From: Acidibrevibacterium fodinaquatile
GTDB taxonomy: Bacteria > Pseudomonadota > Alphaproteobacteria > Acetobacterales > Acetobacteraceae
Direction: 5' to 3'
Assembly (NCBI RefSeq): GCF_003352165.1
Contig: NZ_CP029178.1
Location: 1-45,771 of the forward strand
Length of the DNA: 45,771 nucleotides
Made by a program: the position numbers and the translations under genes
The notes under the pieces: generated by a model
Databases searched by the model: none
The model's input: the letters and a program-made list of their open reading frames with translations, nothing else
Told to the model about the DNA's origin: nothing
In this document: positions 16,076 to 24,053 of the stretch, piece by piece
Numbering within the stretch: the first letter of the stretch is position 1
Layout of the letters: each line of letters opens with the position of its first letter

Positions 16076-17617
16076 TCAGTGAAAATATTCGGCGCCGCGC
16101 AGATTGCTGTGGGTCAGCACCGCCTGCGCCTCATCTGGCGGGCTGGCCGTCTGGTCGAGCTTGCTGGCGATGATCGAGGCAATGCTCTTGTAGTTGAACG
16201 CGCCAAAGGCGACCGCTCGGGCCGCCACCGCCTCGGCGCGCGGACGGTCCAACTCCTTGAACAGCCGCAGGATGCCAAGGCATGTCCGAAACCCCTGTTC
16301 CGGATGCGGCCGGTTGGCGAGGATGGCGATGATCAGCCCCTCGGTCTGCGGGCCGATCGATGCGCCCCATGAGCGGAACCGCTCCGGCGTCCATGCGGCG
16401 TAGCGCCGGTGCGCGCTCGGCATATGCTCAGGGGCAGTGCCGTGCCTTGGACCGCCATAGCGGCGCTGATGCACCGCGACCCGCTTGCCTTGGTGGAAGA
16501 TCTCAACCATCCGCTCGGTGGCGCGGGTATCGACTTGCTGGCGGATCAGCTGATGCGGCACCGAGTAGAAAAAGCCGCAGACCTCGACATGATAATCCAG
16601 CGAGACGCGGGCAAAACCCCACTCCGCAAACTCATGGTCGGTCTCTGGCAATGCCGCCAAAGCCTGGCGTTCGATCGTCTCGAACAAATGCCGCCGGCTG
16701 ACGCCGAGCCTGCGCATGACATGCGCGTTGATCCGCTCCACCATGCCGGCAATCGCCTGGTTGGCTTCAGCCAGAGAGAAGAAAGTCTGCTGGCGCAACC
16801 GGCCCAGAATGTAGCTCTGGGCAAAGCGGACACCGGCTTCCACCTTCGCCTTGTCCTTCGGGCGCCGCGGCCGGGCCGGCAAAACACCAACACCGTAATG
16901 CGAGGCCATCCGGCCATAGCTCAGGTTGATCTCTGGATCGTAGAACGACGCCTTGTTGACGCCGGACTTCAGATTATCCGGCACGATCAGCCGCGGCACG
17001 CCGCCAAAAAACCGGAACATGCGGCTATGCGCGCCGATCCAATCCGGCAGCGTCTGGGTCCAGCTCGCCTCCGCGTAGGTGTAGTTCGACGCGCCCAGCA
17101 CCGCGACAAAAATCTCCGCCATGCGCACGATGCCAGTTGCGGGATCGGTGATGCCCAACTTTTTGCCGGAATAATCGACGAACACCTTGTCGCCCGCCCG
17201 GTGCTCCTGGCGCATGACCGGTGACAGCCGTGCCTCGAACTCCCTGAACAAATCGCAGAACCGGCTGTAGCTGTACCCTTCCGGATGCCCGGCGCGATAT
17301 TCCTCCCACAGCACCATCAGGTTCACGCCCGGGCGCTTGAGCTCGCAGACCAGCTCGCTCCAGACCGGCTCGGCGCGCCGGCGCACCCCCCGCGGCGCGC
17401 CGCTGCGGGCAAACAGCCGCTCCTCCAAAACCGCATCACTGAGGTCGGCCGGCAACGGCCACGCCAGCCCCGCTGCCTGCGCCCGCTTCAGATTGTCCTG
17501 GATCGTGCTCCGCGCCACGCCCAGCATCCGCCCCATCGCCCTGGCGCTGATGCCGTCACTGGCCAGCCGTAAGGTTTGTCGTATCTGCCGCATCGTCAGC
17601 TCTCTCTTCGCCGGCAT
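16076..17617 (-). CDS. istA: IS21-family transposase IstA
   Basis: A 513-residue transposase of normal length. It has an N-terminal helix-turn-helix (IRQTLRLASDGISARAMGRM, then GVARSTIQDNL), a DDE catalytic core starting near residue 135 (KVFVDYSGKKLGITDPATG, later VPRLIVPDNLKSGV and RPRRPKDKAKVEAGVRF) and a C-terminal beta-barrel region. Acting with IstB it would catalyse cut-and-paste or circle transposition. The gene seems intact although its partner is broken. Confidence 0.93.
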   Translation of the reverse strand: MPAKRELTMRQIRQTLRLASDGISARAMGRMLGVARSTIQDNLKRAQAAGLAWPLPADLSDAVLEERLFARSGAPRGVRRRAEPVWSELVCELKRPGVNLMVLWEEYRAGHPEGYSYSRFCDLFREFEARLSPVMRQEHRAGDKVFVDYSGKKLGITDPATGIVRMAEIFVAVLGASNYTYAEASWTQTLPDWIGAHSRMFRFFGGVPRLIVPDNLKSGVNKASFYDPEINLSYGRMASHYGVGVLPARPRRPKDKAKVEAGVRFAQSYILGRLRQQTFFSLAEANQAIAGMVERINAHVMRRLGVSRRHLFETIERQALAALPETDHEFAEWGFARVSLDYHVEVCGFFYSVPHQLIRQQVDTRATERMVEIFHQGKRVAVHQRRYGGPRHGTAPEHMPSAHRRYAAWTPERFRSWGASIGPQTEGLIIAILANRPHPEQGFRTCLGILRLFKELDRPRAEAVAARAVAFGAFNYKSIASIIASKLDQTASPPDEAQAVLTHSNLRGAEYFH

Positions 17618-17689
17618 CCAGCCCTCCTCGTTGATGGTAACGAGAGGACAGTTGCCCGAGTTGCTGACCCAGCCGAAAACGCTGAAAAA

Positions 17690-17795
17690 TCCCCGCCAGG
17701 TGGCCGGAATTAAATCGGAATGGTGGCCGGCTTCAAATCGGAACGCTGGCCGACATCAAATCGGAATCCCCGGCCGGCTTCCGTCGGAATCTGCA
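17690..17795. repeat. IS21 terminal multiple repeats
   Basis: Four spaced copies of a motif close to GGCCGGCTTCAAATCGGAAT occur between about 17700 and 17793, ending in CTGCA. This is the usual layout of an IS21-family end (transposase binding sites). Confidence 0.8.
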
Positions 17796-17989
17796 CGTTG
17801 CCACGTTCACGAAGCAATCCCGCGAGAGGGCGGCGGCTCTGGCGCAGAAGGTCGCGGCGCTGACCACGATGCTGAAAGCCATGAAGGGGAGCGCTATGCC
17901 TAGGGCGGTGCTGGCCTTCTTCTCGGCCTCTCGCTCTGCGCCTCCCTGCTCTACCGGCTCGCCACCATGGCAAGCCTCCGCCACTGAGC
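17796..17989 (+). pseudogene. decayed coiled-coil protein (copy 2), 5' part displaced
   Basis: It matches 934-1127 of copy 1. The frame encodes VATFTKQSRERAAALAQKVA, TTMLKAM, then reaches a TAG at the same place as copy 1 (GCTATGCCTAGGG). After the TAG the frame stays open as a clean membrane segment (GGAGLLLGLSLCASLLYRLA) to a TGA at 17987. The N-terminal coding part is absent, replaced by the IS21 end. Confidence 0.5.
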
Positions 17990-18108
17990 TTGGCGCCGCG
18001 CCCGCGTGGCAGCGAGCGCGGCGCTGCGACATTGTCTTGGCCCGAAGGTTCGGCGTTGCCGCCCCCATGCTTGCCCTAGGTCGTGGTCGTGCCTTCTGCC
18101 CTGAGCCT

Positions 18109-18141
18109 GCCGTCGTGCCCGCACAAGGCGGGCACGACGGC
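18109..18141. repeat. GC-rich hairpin family, member 4
   Basis: Identical in stem and loop to the hairpin at 1404-1436 (14-bp stem, loop ACAAG). Confidence 0.8.
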
Positions 18142-18371
18142 CGCAGGTTCATGCCCCCGCCGGCAGTGGCGAGGCAGCGCCAGCGTGAGCAAGGGCGAGG
18201 ACTTCTGCCTTGGCCCGAAGGTTCGGGGTCTTCGTTCTCGTGCTCGCCATCTGATTCTCACCCGCCGGCTGCCCCGAGGCTTGGCGGCCTGGAATCGAGG
18301 TTGCTCCCAAACACCTCGTGTGTTGACACATCCACCACGGCCAACAACCCTGACCGTGTTCACCGAAGGGA

Positions 18372-18731
18372 ATGAGACATGTCTTTTGCGGCGCTGCGAT
18401 GAGTGCAACGGAGGAGGAGAACGACCCTGCTGCGCTCTTGGTGGCAGCGCTGCGCGAGGCGACCGAGGCGGCGAAGTCTGCCAATGCGGCGGCGGCGGCG
18501 GCGCACCAGGTGACGCTGGAAACCCAGGGCCAGCTCAGCCGTGTGGTTCCCAGCCTTGAGCAGAAGGTCGATGCTCTCGTGCATAGGCTGCAGGTCATGA
18601 CGCCACGCCGTGAAGCCCTGCGGCGTGCCCGTGTCGGGCGCTACATCTGGGCGGCCGGTGGTTTTCTTCTCGGCTTGCTGCTCGGCGTCTCCGTTCTCCT
18701 GCTTGCCGTCGTGCCTCGTCTTTCGGGCTGA
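18372..18731 (+). CDS. membrane-anchored coiled-coil protein
   Basis: A 119-residue protein, the intact member of the family represented by the broken copies at 774 and 17796. It has an acidic start (MSATEEENDPAALLVAALRE), a long Ala-rich coiled coil (about residues 25-80, with LETQGQLSRVVPSLEQKVDAL), a basic stretch (RREALRRARVGRYIW) and one C-terminal membrane helix (GGFLLGLLLGVSVLLLAVV). The topology is probably cytoplasmic coiled coil with a C-terminal anchor. GAAGGG precedes the ATG at 18372; an ATG at 18399 is an alternative. Function unknown. Confidence 0.65.
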   Translation: MRHVFCGAAMSATEEENDPAALLVAALREATEAAKSANAAAAAAHQVTLETQGQLSRVVPSLEQKVDALVHRLQVMTPRREALRRARVGRYIWAAGGFLLGLLLGVSVLLLAVVPRLSG

Positions 18732-18779
18732 CCGGCAAACGCCCTCAGAGGTTCATGCCTGCCCTCTGCCCCGAGGCTT

Positions 18780-18812
18780 GGCGCCGTGCCCGCCTTGTGC
18801 GGGCACGGCGCC
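18780..18812. repeat. GC-rich hairpin family, member 5
   Basis: Identical in stem and loop to the hairpin at 1579-1611 (14-bp stem, loop CTTGT). Confidence 0.8.
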
Positions 18813-19238
18813 GCCGGTTCCGCACCCTCGGCCAGTGCTGGCGTCATAACGCGAAAAGAAACACGGGAAAAAATGGGTTGGAAACCGTTGGTACAAAAAT
18901 TGTACCTGGCTTTCTGCCAGTCATCAGCCAGTGCTCATGGTAAAGCGCGGTTAAGGAATTGCCGCTGTCGACGCCCATACAGTAACGCTTCGGCCTGTCA
19001 TGACGGCTGCGCGAATTATTCGGCGCTTGATAGCGAGGTTGAAGGCGATGGGATTAAAGCCGCTGGCCTTCTTCTCGCATCGTTTGGTGTGAGGACAGTC
19101 ACGCAAGAGGCAAGGCAATATCTTTTTGTGCGTTGTCTATTTTTCTCTTGAAGCTCTTCAATAGATATACTATCTTCATATCAAGAGACGGGGAAACATC
19201 TTCTTCCCTCTCCTGCGCGCCGGGCGCCCCCCGGAAAC
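18791..19238 (+). repeat. upstream block of the small-protein module, copy B
   Basis: It is similar to 2052-2490 throughout, including the predicted promoter (TTGAAG at 19148, TATCTT at 19171). The homology resumes after the inserted ISAs1 element at 20524 and continues to about 21419 (matching 2491-3394), so about 1.4 kb was duplicated. No gene is seen in this upstream part. Confidence 0.8.
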
Positions 19239-20523
19239 CAAGGCTGTTCAATGCTATGAGATAGCGAGCAGCGCGAGCATATTATCGATACCGGCGAGGG
19301 CGGCTCGGTAGCGGTCCTGGGCGAGTGTGTTGGTACGATGTGCGGTAAGGATGTTGAAACCGAAACTGCGCAAGCGTGCGAACACGCCGGGGTTGGTGCG
19401 GATGCGCGAGCGGTCTTCGCCGAAGGTGACGTCGCGGCTGTAGTGGGAGGTGGTTTCGATCCGCCAGTGTGCGCGGATGGCATCGGCGGCGCGGCGTGCG
19501 GAGATCGGCGTGTTGGAGACATAGAAGGCGGTCTCGGCGGAGTGGCGCAGCAGCCCGGTCTTGCTGCTGCGGGTGAACACCTCGCGCTCGACGCGGATGA
19601 TGGCGGCGACGTGTGGATGCCAGTCGGTGTTGGCGAGTATGTTGGCGGGATCAAGGACGGTGACGGTGCGGCGCTCGTCGCGATTGCGCCCGATATCGTG
19701 GCTGTGGGCGGATCCGAGCGGTGGCGTGGTGGTGGAGAATTCGGTGATCTGGCGCAGCAGGGTGGGCTGGTTGTCCTTGACCTGGACGATCAGGGCGAGG
19801 TTGGCCTGCGCAGCGGCCTCGAAGGTTTTTTTTGGCAGTGCAGCGCATCGAGGGTGACGACGGCGCCGGCCGGGACGCCGAGTTCGGCAAGCAGCGCCTG
19901 CGCTGCCGGGATTTCGTTGGATTTCTCGGCGATCTCAACATGGGCGAGCACGAGGGCGGTGTCGGTGGCGAACGCGCTCAGCACCTGGGCGGCGGCGCGG
20001 TCGTGAAAGTTGTCGAAACTGCCGCGGAGCGTCTTGCCATCCAGCGCGATGCTGCCCTGTCCGGGCGTCGCGCGCGCGGCCTGCAGCAAGGCGGCATGGC
20101 GGCGGAAGACCGCCTCCACCGCAGCCGGATCAAGCCCCTGGAGGATGTAGCGGATGGCCGTGTGCGCCGGCGCGCGACGCCATTTCAGCGCAAAGATGGC
20201 GTTCAGCCGGTGACGATGGACGTCGATGAAGGTGATGATGCCGCGATACGAATTGCAGCCGCTGACGATGGCCAGGATGGCGAACAGCAGCACGTAAGGC
20301 AGTTGGTAGAGCTTTCCTTCCGCCCGGCGCGGATCAGGAATCTCCGCCAGCACGTCCAGCAACGGTGAGAATATAGCCACGGCAACCTCCACTTCGGTTG
20401 CCGCCCTATGAGTCAGACATTTCCCGATTGGGGAATCCCCTTCGTCTCCATGAATGCATTTCACCCATCAGATGTTACAAATCGGGCTCAGTCCAGCCAA
20501 CGAGAGAGCGTTGAACAGCCTTG
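19239..20523 (-). mobile_element. ISAs1-family insertion sequence
   Basis: 1285 bp with terminal inverted repeats CAAGGCTGTTCAA and TTGAACAGCCTTG, flanked by a perfect 10-bp target duplication CCCCGGAAAC (19229-19238 and 20524-20533). The uninterrupted site is seen at the matching place in the other copy of the region (about 2490), which confirms the boundaries. Confidence 0.95.
19254..20464 (-). pseudogene. ISAs1-family transposase with a frameshift
   Basis: The N-terminal part (VAVAIFSPLLDVLAEIPDPR, then SIALDGKTLRGSFD) and the C-terminal part (IVQVKDNQPTLLRQI, YVSNTPISARRAADAIRAHW) of one transposase lie in two frames. The switch occurs at a run of eight A (plus-strand T run at 19826-19833): one extra A, or a -1 slip, restores QKKTFEAAAQ. 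It could be an inactive copy or could use frameshifting. Confidence 0.85.
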
Positions 20524-20598
20524 CCCCGGAAACAAAGCGGCCGAGCATGGTGCTACCAACACCACACCCGGCCTGACCTGCAACATTGGAGTGGGCCA

Positions 20599-20838
20599 AT
20601 GCCACAAGCTGCCAAACACCGTAGCACACCGCGCTCCCTGTCGGGAGCCGCCGTCATCTCCTCTCGCCCCAAGGCCCGGCATCACGGCCACAGTGCCGGA
20701 TATGCCGCGCGTCAGCGCCCTGGTTCCCACTCGGGCGAGAAGACCTGGCGTGAGATGGCCGACCGCGGCCTCGAAATCGTCATCTGCATCGGTCACATCG
20801 TCGGCGTCGTCATGCTGGTCGTCGACCATTTGTTCTGA
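20599..20838 (+). CDS. small membrane protein, GC-rich family member (copy B)
   Basis: 79 residues, differing from the protein at 2563 in three positions. It has the same basic Ser/His-rich half and the same hydrophobic C-terminal helix. The ISAs1 element at 19239-20523 now separates it from its conserved promoter, so expression must come from inside or beside the IS, or is lost. It is followed by the same short hairpin terminator. Confidence 0.6.
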   Translation: MPQAAKHRSTPRSLSGAAVISSRPKARHHGHSAGYAARQRPGSHSGEKTWREMADRGLEIVICIGHIVGVVMLVVDHLF

Positions 20839-21028
20839 CCCGCCCCCGCCATCAGCACAGCCGCGCCAAAATGGCGCTTCTTCTCGGGTTTGCCTGCTCG
20901 GATTTGTGTGTCTGTGCTGTCCATTGCCCCGGGGAAAGAGACTACCCTGGGGAGAAAGAAAGCCGGGGATTACGTCAGGATGGCTGTTGCCTGATAGATT
21001 TGGGCTTGCATGGCGTCGGCGAGTGCGC

Positions 21029-21058
21029 AAAAAAATTGGCGGCCGAAAAGGCCGCCAA
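21029..21058 (-). terminator. strong intrinsic terminator on the minus strand, second copy
   Basis: Identical in stem, loop and T tract (minus-strand reading) to the terminator at 2993-3022. Confidence 0.75.
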
Positions 21059-21265
21059 GTTTAGGGAGGAAACGTCCAAGAAAGTGCGAGGCATGGCCTC
21101 GCGCAGGACGAGATATAACGCTGCCGCGCCTGGCCTCAACTGAAATTTGTGCAATGCAGCAAAGCGCCGCTGGCGGTGTTGCGTTTCTGCCACGCGCTCG
21201 CTCTGTGACGGCGATGATGCAGCCGCTTCGCTGTTCTTCTTTCCCTCCCTCCCCGTCCCGCAGGC

Positions 21266-21419
21266 ATGGCTTTTCGCCCGCCGTAGGTGGTTTTTCAGCG
21301 GTAACGCTACTTCGGGGGTGGGGGTTAGTCCGCTGACGGTGAAGCTGCGCCCCTCAAGGCATGCTTTCTTGCTTGGTTGCCGCATCACGGGCACGGATGG
21401 CGTTTCCGAGGCGCTCGAG
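21266..21419 (-). repeat. 154-bp origin-linked block, copy 2
   Basis: Gap-free with copies 1 and 3. Here the upstream coding tail is longest: SIAATSAPPLDPDSPIAKAL then ERLGNAIRARDAATKQESMP and a stop (minus strand, from about 21476). It is cut upstream near the end of the vapC gene. Confidence 0.7.
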
Positions 21420-21492
21420 GGCCTTTGCAATGGGGCTGTCGGGGTCAAGCGGCGGGGCGGAAGTGGCAGCTATAGAGAGAAAAGAATCTTGA

Positions 21493-21891
21493 TTAGGCTA
21501 GTAATTTCGCTTTTTGCCCCTGCTTAGCGATGAGCGAAACGGCTTTTTTGTCGAATGAGACGAAGGTTTCGCCGCCCAGCCAGTAACCGTCATAGGAGAT
21601 GACTCCGTCCGCGAAATCGCCTCCAGCATCGAGCACGTTAAGGCCTGCTGCGACCGCAGGCCGGTTGACCACCACGTTACGGGTTTTAACCAAGCGGCGG
21701 ATTGTCTCGGCAATATCGGCGCGTGGTATCTGGTATTGTCGGGCCAGAACCCATGCAAACTCGCAAAGAGATTGCAAGCTGATAGCGACCATATCGGCAC
21801 GCTCTAGAGTTTCAACGGCAATTCTGCTTTGACCTTCGTCGTCCGAGACGATCGCACGCAACAGCACATTGGTATCGGCGGTGATTTTCAT
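21493..21891 (-). CDS. vapC: VapC-type PIN-domain toxin
   Basis: A 132-residue PIN ribonuclease: catalytic acidic residues in ADTNVLLRAIV (Asp6), LCEFAWVL (Glu about 44), DFADGVIS and FVSFDKKAV. The start ATG overlaps the antitoxin stop (ATGA), the usual VapBC coupling. It would cleave RNA when free of its antitoxin and so stabilise the plasmid. Confidence 0.85.
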   Translation of the reverse strand: MKITADTNVLLRAIVSDDEGQSRIAVETLERADMVAISLQSLCEFAWVLARQYQIPRADIAETIRRLVKTRNVVVNRPAVAAGLNVLDAGGDFADGVISYDGYWLGGETFVSFDKKAVSLIAKQGQKAKLLA

Positions 21892-22154
21892 TCCTGACCG
21901 ACGCCCGCAGCGGCACCAGCTTCGGCAGTAGCGGCGGCAATGTCCTCTATCGACAGTTGCTTCCCGTTACCTTTGCCCCTGAGCAGTCCGTACAAATCCC
22001 GGAACGTGCCTTGCGGTCGGTCGGCTTTCAGTTCGGCGCGCCCGTCTGGCAGCAAATCCAGCCTGATCTTTCCACCAGGTTGAATGCCGAGATGTTTTAG
22101 CACGCCTTTTCTGAACGTCACCTGGCCACGTGTGGTGACGGTTAAAGTGATCAT
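21888..22154 (-). CDS. vapB: AbrB/VapB-type antitoxin
   Basis: 88 residues from the ATG at 22154 (MITLTVTTRGQVTFRKGVLK), an AbrB-type swapped-hairpin DNA-binding fold (TTRGQVTFRK, LGIQPGGKIRLDLLPDGRAE). The C-terminal tail would bind the toxin. It is directly upstream of and overlapping vapC. A longer start at 22178 lacks support. Confidence 0.75.
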   Translation of the reverse strand: MITLTVTTRGQVTFRKGVLKHLGIQPGGKIRLDLLPDGRAELKADRPQGTFRDLYGLLRGKGNGKQLSIEDIAAATAEAGAAAGVGQE

Positions 22155-22353
22155 GGCTGAGGTTTCCTGTCGCACCACCTAAAGATAATGTCATTTTGCA
22201 TTACTTGCAACTCGTATTTGCTGCCGTTTGTGTTCATCCGGTCCGTTTCGTTCTTCAATGCCTCTTGCTTCCTTGGGTTGCATACGGTGGTCAAGGAGAT
22301 GTTGAGACAAGTTTGCGCGGGAGGAACCAACCCGTAGGCAGGAGCTTTCAGGA

Positions 22354-22490
22354 TTATCCACAAGGACGAGTTATCCACCGCCTAAATTTCAATTTCCCTT
22401 AAGTTCAAATTCAGGAGAAAAAACATTATTTATATCAAATAGATAGGTGGCATAAATATGAGGAAACGGGCGGCTAAATGGCCCGAAGTA
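22354..22490 (+). other. relic of a third replication origin
   Basis: DnaA box TTATCCACA at 22354-22362 and TTATCCACC at 22371-22379, then an A+T-rich stretch (CCCTTAAGTTCAAATTC) and an iteron-like AAACGGGCGGCTAAAT near 22464. This order and spacing copies replicon 1 (3415-3766), but there is no Rep gene and only one diverged iteron. It appears to be a deletion remnant. Confidence 0.55.
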
Positions 22491-22560
22491 ACGGAACGCC
22501 CCGTGCTGTAGCATAAGCGGACAAAGTGGGAACGCTGACTGGTAGGGATCGAGGTTTTCT

Positions 22561-22602
22561 ATCGTCGGCGTCGTCATGCTGGTCGTCGACCATCTGTTCT
22601 GA
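22561..22602 (+). pseudogene. C-terminal relic of the small membrane protein
   Basis: It encodes IVGVVMLVVDHLF and a stop, identical to the end of the proteins at 2563 and 20599, followed by the same spacer and a diverged copy of the terminator hairpin. The rest of the gene is missing; the fusion point lies against the relic origin. Confidence 0.75.
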
Positions 22603-22708
22603 CCCGCCCCCAACATCAGCACAGCCGCGCCAAAAGGGCGCCTGTTGCGCTGGCTGGCCAGGCGACGTGCTGGAATAGACCGCTTCCTATACCGAGCGGC
22701 GTATGATA

Positions 22709-22722
22709 AGTTACATGTAACT
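22709..22722. promoter_or_regulatory. perfect 14-bp palindrome, mazEF operator candidate
   Basis: AGTTACATGTAACT lies 18 bp before the mazE start codon, followed by TATAGTGAGGAG containing the ribosome binding site. A palindrome at this place is expected for autorepression by the MazE/MazF complex. Confidence 0.6.
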
Positions 22723-22740
22723 ATAGTGAGGAGCCGAGAC

Positions 22741-22968
22741 ATGAGGCAGATGAGAGGCGCGAAGCCCACCAGGGTAAAGGTGCAGGAGCATCGCAACCGG
22801 CTGCGTGCCCAGGGCCTGCGGCCAATTCAGATTTGGGTGCCGGATGTCCGGGCGTCGTTTTTTCGTGCGGAAGCACATCGACAATCCCTGGCCGTGGCAG
22901 CGAGTGCCCATGCGGCCGAGGATCAAGCCTTCATCGATGCGGTCTCCTCCGATTGGGGCGAGGAATGA
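22741..22968 (+). CDS. mazE: MazE-family antitoxin
   Basis: 75 residues. MRQMRGAKPTRVKVQEHRNR then LRAQGLRPIQIWVPD is typical of the short alphaproteobacterial MazE-type antitoxins. The acidic C-terminus (AFIDAVSSDWGEE) is the usual toxin-binding tail. A good GAGGAG site precedes the ATG at 22741; the stop overlaps the mazF start. Confidence 0.75.
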   Translation: MRQMRGAKPTRVKVQEHRNRLRAQGLRPIQIWVPDVRASFFRAEAHRQSLAVAASAHAAEDQAFIDAVSSDWGEE

Positions 22969-23330
22969 GACGGGGCGAGATGTGGACCGTCGCCGGCGGC
23001 AAGGACTACGCGGGTAAGCCGCGGCCGGTCGTTATCGTGCAAGACGATGCCTTCGACGCGACAGATTCCATCACCATCTGCGCCTTCACAACGGACCCGA
23101 CCGAGGCTCCTTTGTTCCGGCTATCGGTGGAATCGAACGAACGCAACGGGCTGCGTTCCTCCTCCCGCCTAATGGTGGACAAAATTACCACCGTCCCGAA
23201 GTCCAAGGTTGGTAAGCGGGTCGGACGGTTGGACGATGAAGACATAATTCGGCTTAACCAGGCCATGATGGTGTTCCTGGGCCTCACGGTATCGCCAAGA
23301 ATAGGTAAAAAATGGAATAATGAAAAATAA
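22965..23330 (+). CDS. mazF: MazF-family endoribonuclease toxin
   Basis: A 121-residue MazF/PemK-fold protein: RRGEMWTVAGG at the start, KPRPVVIVQDDAF, SRLMVDKITTVPKSKVGKRV and the helix DDEDIIRLNQAMMVFLGL are family landmarks. It is translationally coupled to mazE by an ATGA overlap. It would cleave mRNA at short sequence motifs when the antitoxin decays. Confidence 0.9.
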   Translation: MRRGEMWTVAGGKDYAGKPRPVVIVQDDAFDATDSITICAFTTDPTEAPLFRLSVESNERNGLRSSSRLMVDKITTVPKSKVGKRVGRLDDEDIIRLNQAMMVFLGLTVSPRIGKKWNNEK

Positions 23331-23401
23331 ATCCAAACTTATATGGCATATCTTGCGCTAAACTAGCAGTTTAGCAGCTTGTTCTGGAAGTCACAGCGTA
23401 G

Positions 23402-23527
23402 TTAGAAAACTAAGGCTCGGGGTTTGCGCCAGTCAAGGCCGCGCCAATACTGGTCAAAACGGGCTTGAAACCGCGCGCCTGGCCGCCACCAATACTTGCC
23501 GGCAAATGCCAGCAGGCCATATGGCAT
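23402..23527 (-). CDS. possible 41-residue Trp/Arg-rich protein
   Basis: A short frame from ATG 23527 with GAGG upstream. It encodes MPYGLLAFAGKYWWRPGARF and then a second similar phrase, RFDQYWRGLDWRK. The frame is open further upstream without another good start, so it might be the tail of a longer, truncated protein. The Trp and Arg pattern does not look random. No family recognised. Confidence 0.3.
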   Translation of the reverse strand: MPYGLLAFAGKYWWRPGARFQARFDQYWRGLDWRKPRALVF

Positions 23528-23589
23528 CACGCCTCGGACGGTTGCCAGGTTGCGGAGCCGCGAAGTGCGCGGGACCCATGAAGCATGGC

Positions 23590-23743
23590 ATGGCTCCTCG
23601 CCCGCCGCAGGTGGTTTTTCGGCGGTGACCCTATTTCGGGGGTTGGGGTTAGTCCGCTTGCGGTGAAACTGCGCCCCTCAAAGCATGCTTTCTTGCTTGG
23701 TTGCTGCATCACGGGTGCGGATAGCGTTTCCGAGGCGTTCGAG
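23590..23743 (-). repeat. 154-bp origin-linked block, copy 3
   Basis: The most diverged copy, but still gap-free. The tail LERLGNAIRTRDAATKQESM and its stop are kept with silent codon changes (for example GAA for GAG). It ends 33 bp before the DnaA box of replicon 2. Confidence 0.7.
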
Positions 23744-23776
23744 AAGCCTACTTGAGCGCTTTCTAATCGATGGGAA

Positions 23777-24053
23777 TTATCCACAAGCTGGGTTGTTTTA
23801 AGGTTTATATATGTTTTAAAGAGTTTTAGACGAAAAAAACGCGATTTCCAGTTTTTAATCAATGAGTTATGTCGGTGGCTGGTGGGTAATCGACGGAGAT
23901 TGGTGGGTAATAGACGGGTCTGGGTGGGTAATAGACGGGTCTGGGTGGGTAATAGACGGGCTATCCACAACCCGAGCGAATCAGAGGGGTAGGCTGTAGG
24001 GGTTGCTGGCGCACTATAGTGAACTGGCGGCGGGTATTCCGTCTATTACCCAC
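23777..24053. other. replicon 2 origin: DnaA box and 21-bp iterons
   Basis: A DnaA box TTATCCACA at 23777-23785, an A+T-rich stretch, then four direct repeats with 21-bp period starting at 23881, 23902, 23923 and 23944 (core GGTGGGTAATAGACGG), a TATCCACA next to the last, and one inverted copy at about 24037-24053. The repeats lie beyond the 3' end of the rep gene, and the inverted copy overlaps its stop codon. Confidence 0.88.

Larger units (their letters stand above)
15433..17795 (-). mobile_element. IS21-family element, one end missing
   Basis: It contains istA and istB in the usual order and overlap-free spacing. The istA-side end is present with its multiple terminal repeats (17690-17795). 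The istB-side end is missing: the sequence stops at the inverted repeat of transposon B, within istB. The outer flank at 17796 continues the duplicated coiled-coil gene copy, so the IS inserted into that region. Confidence 0.88.
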
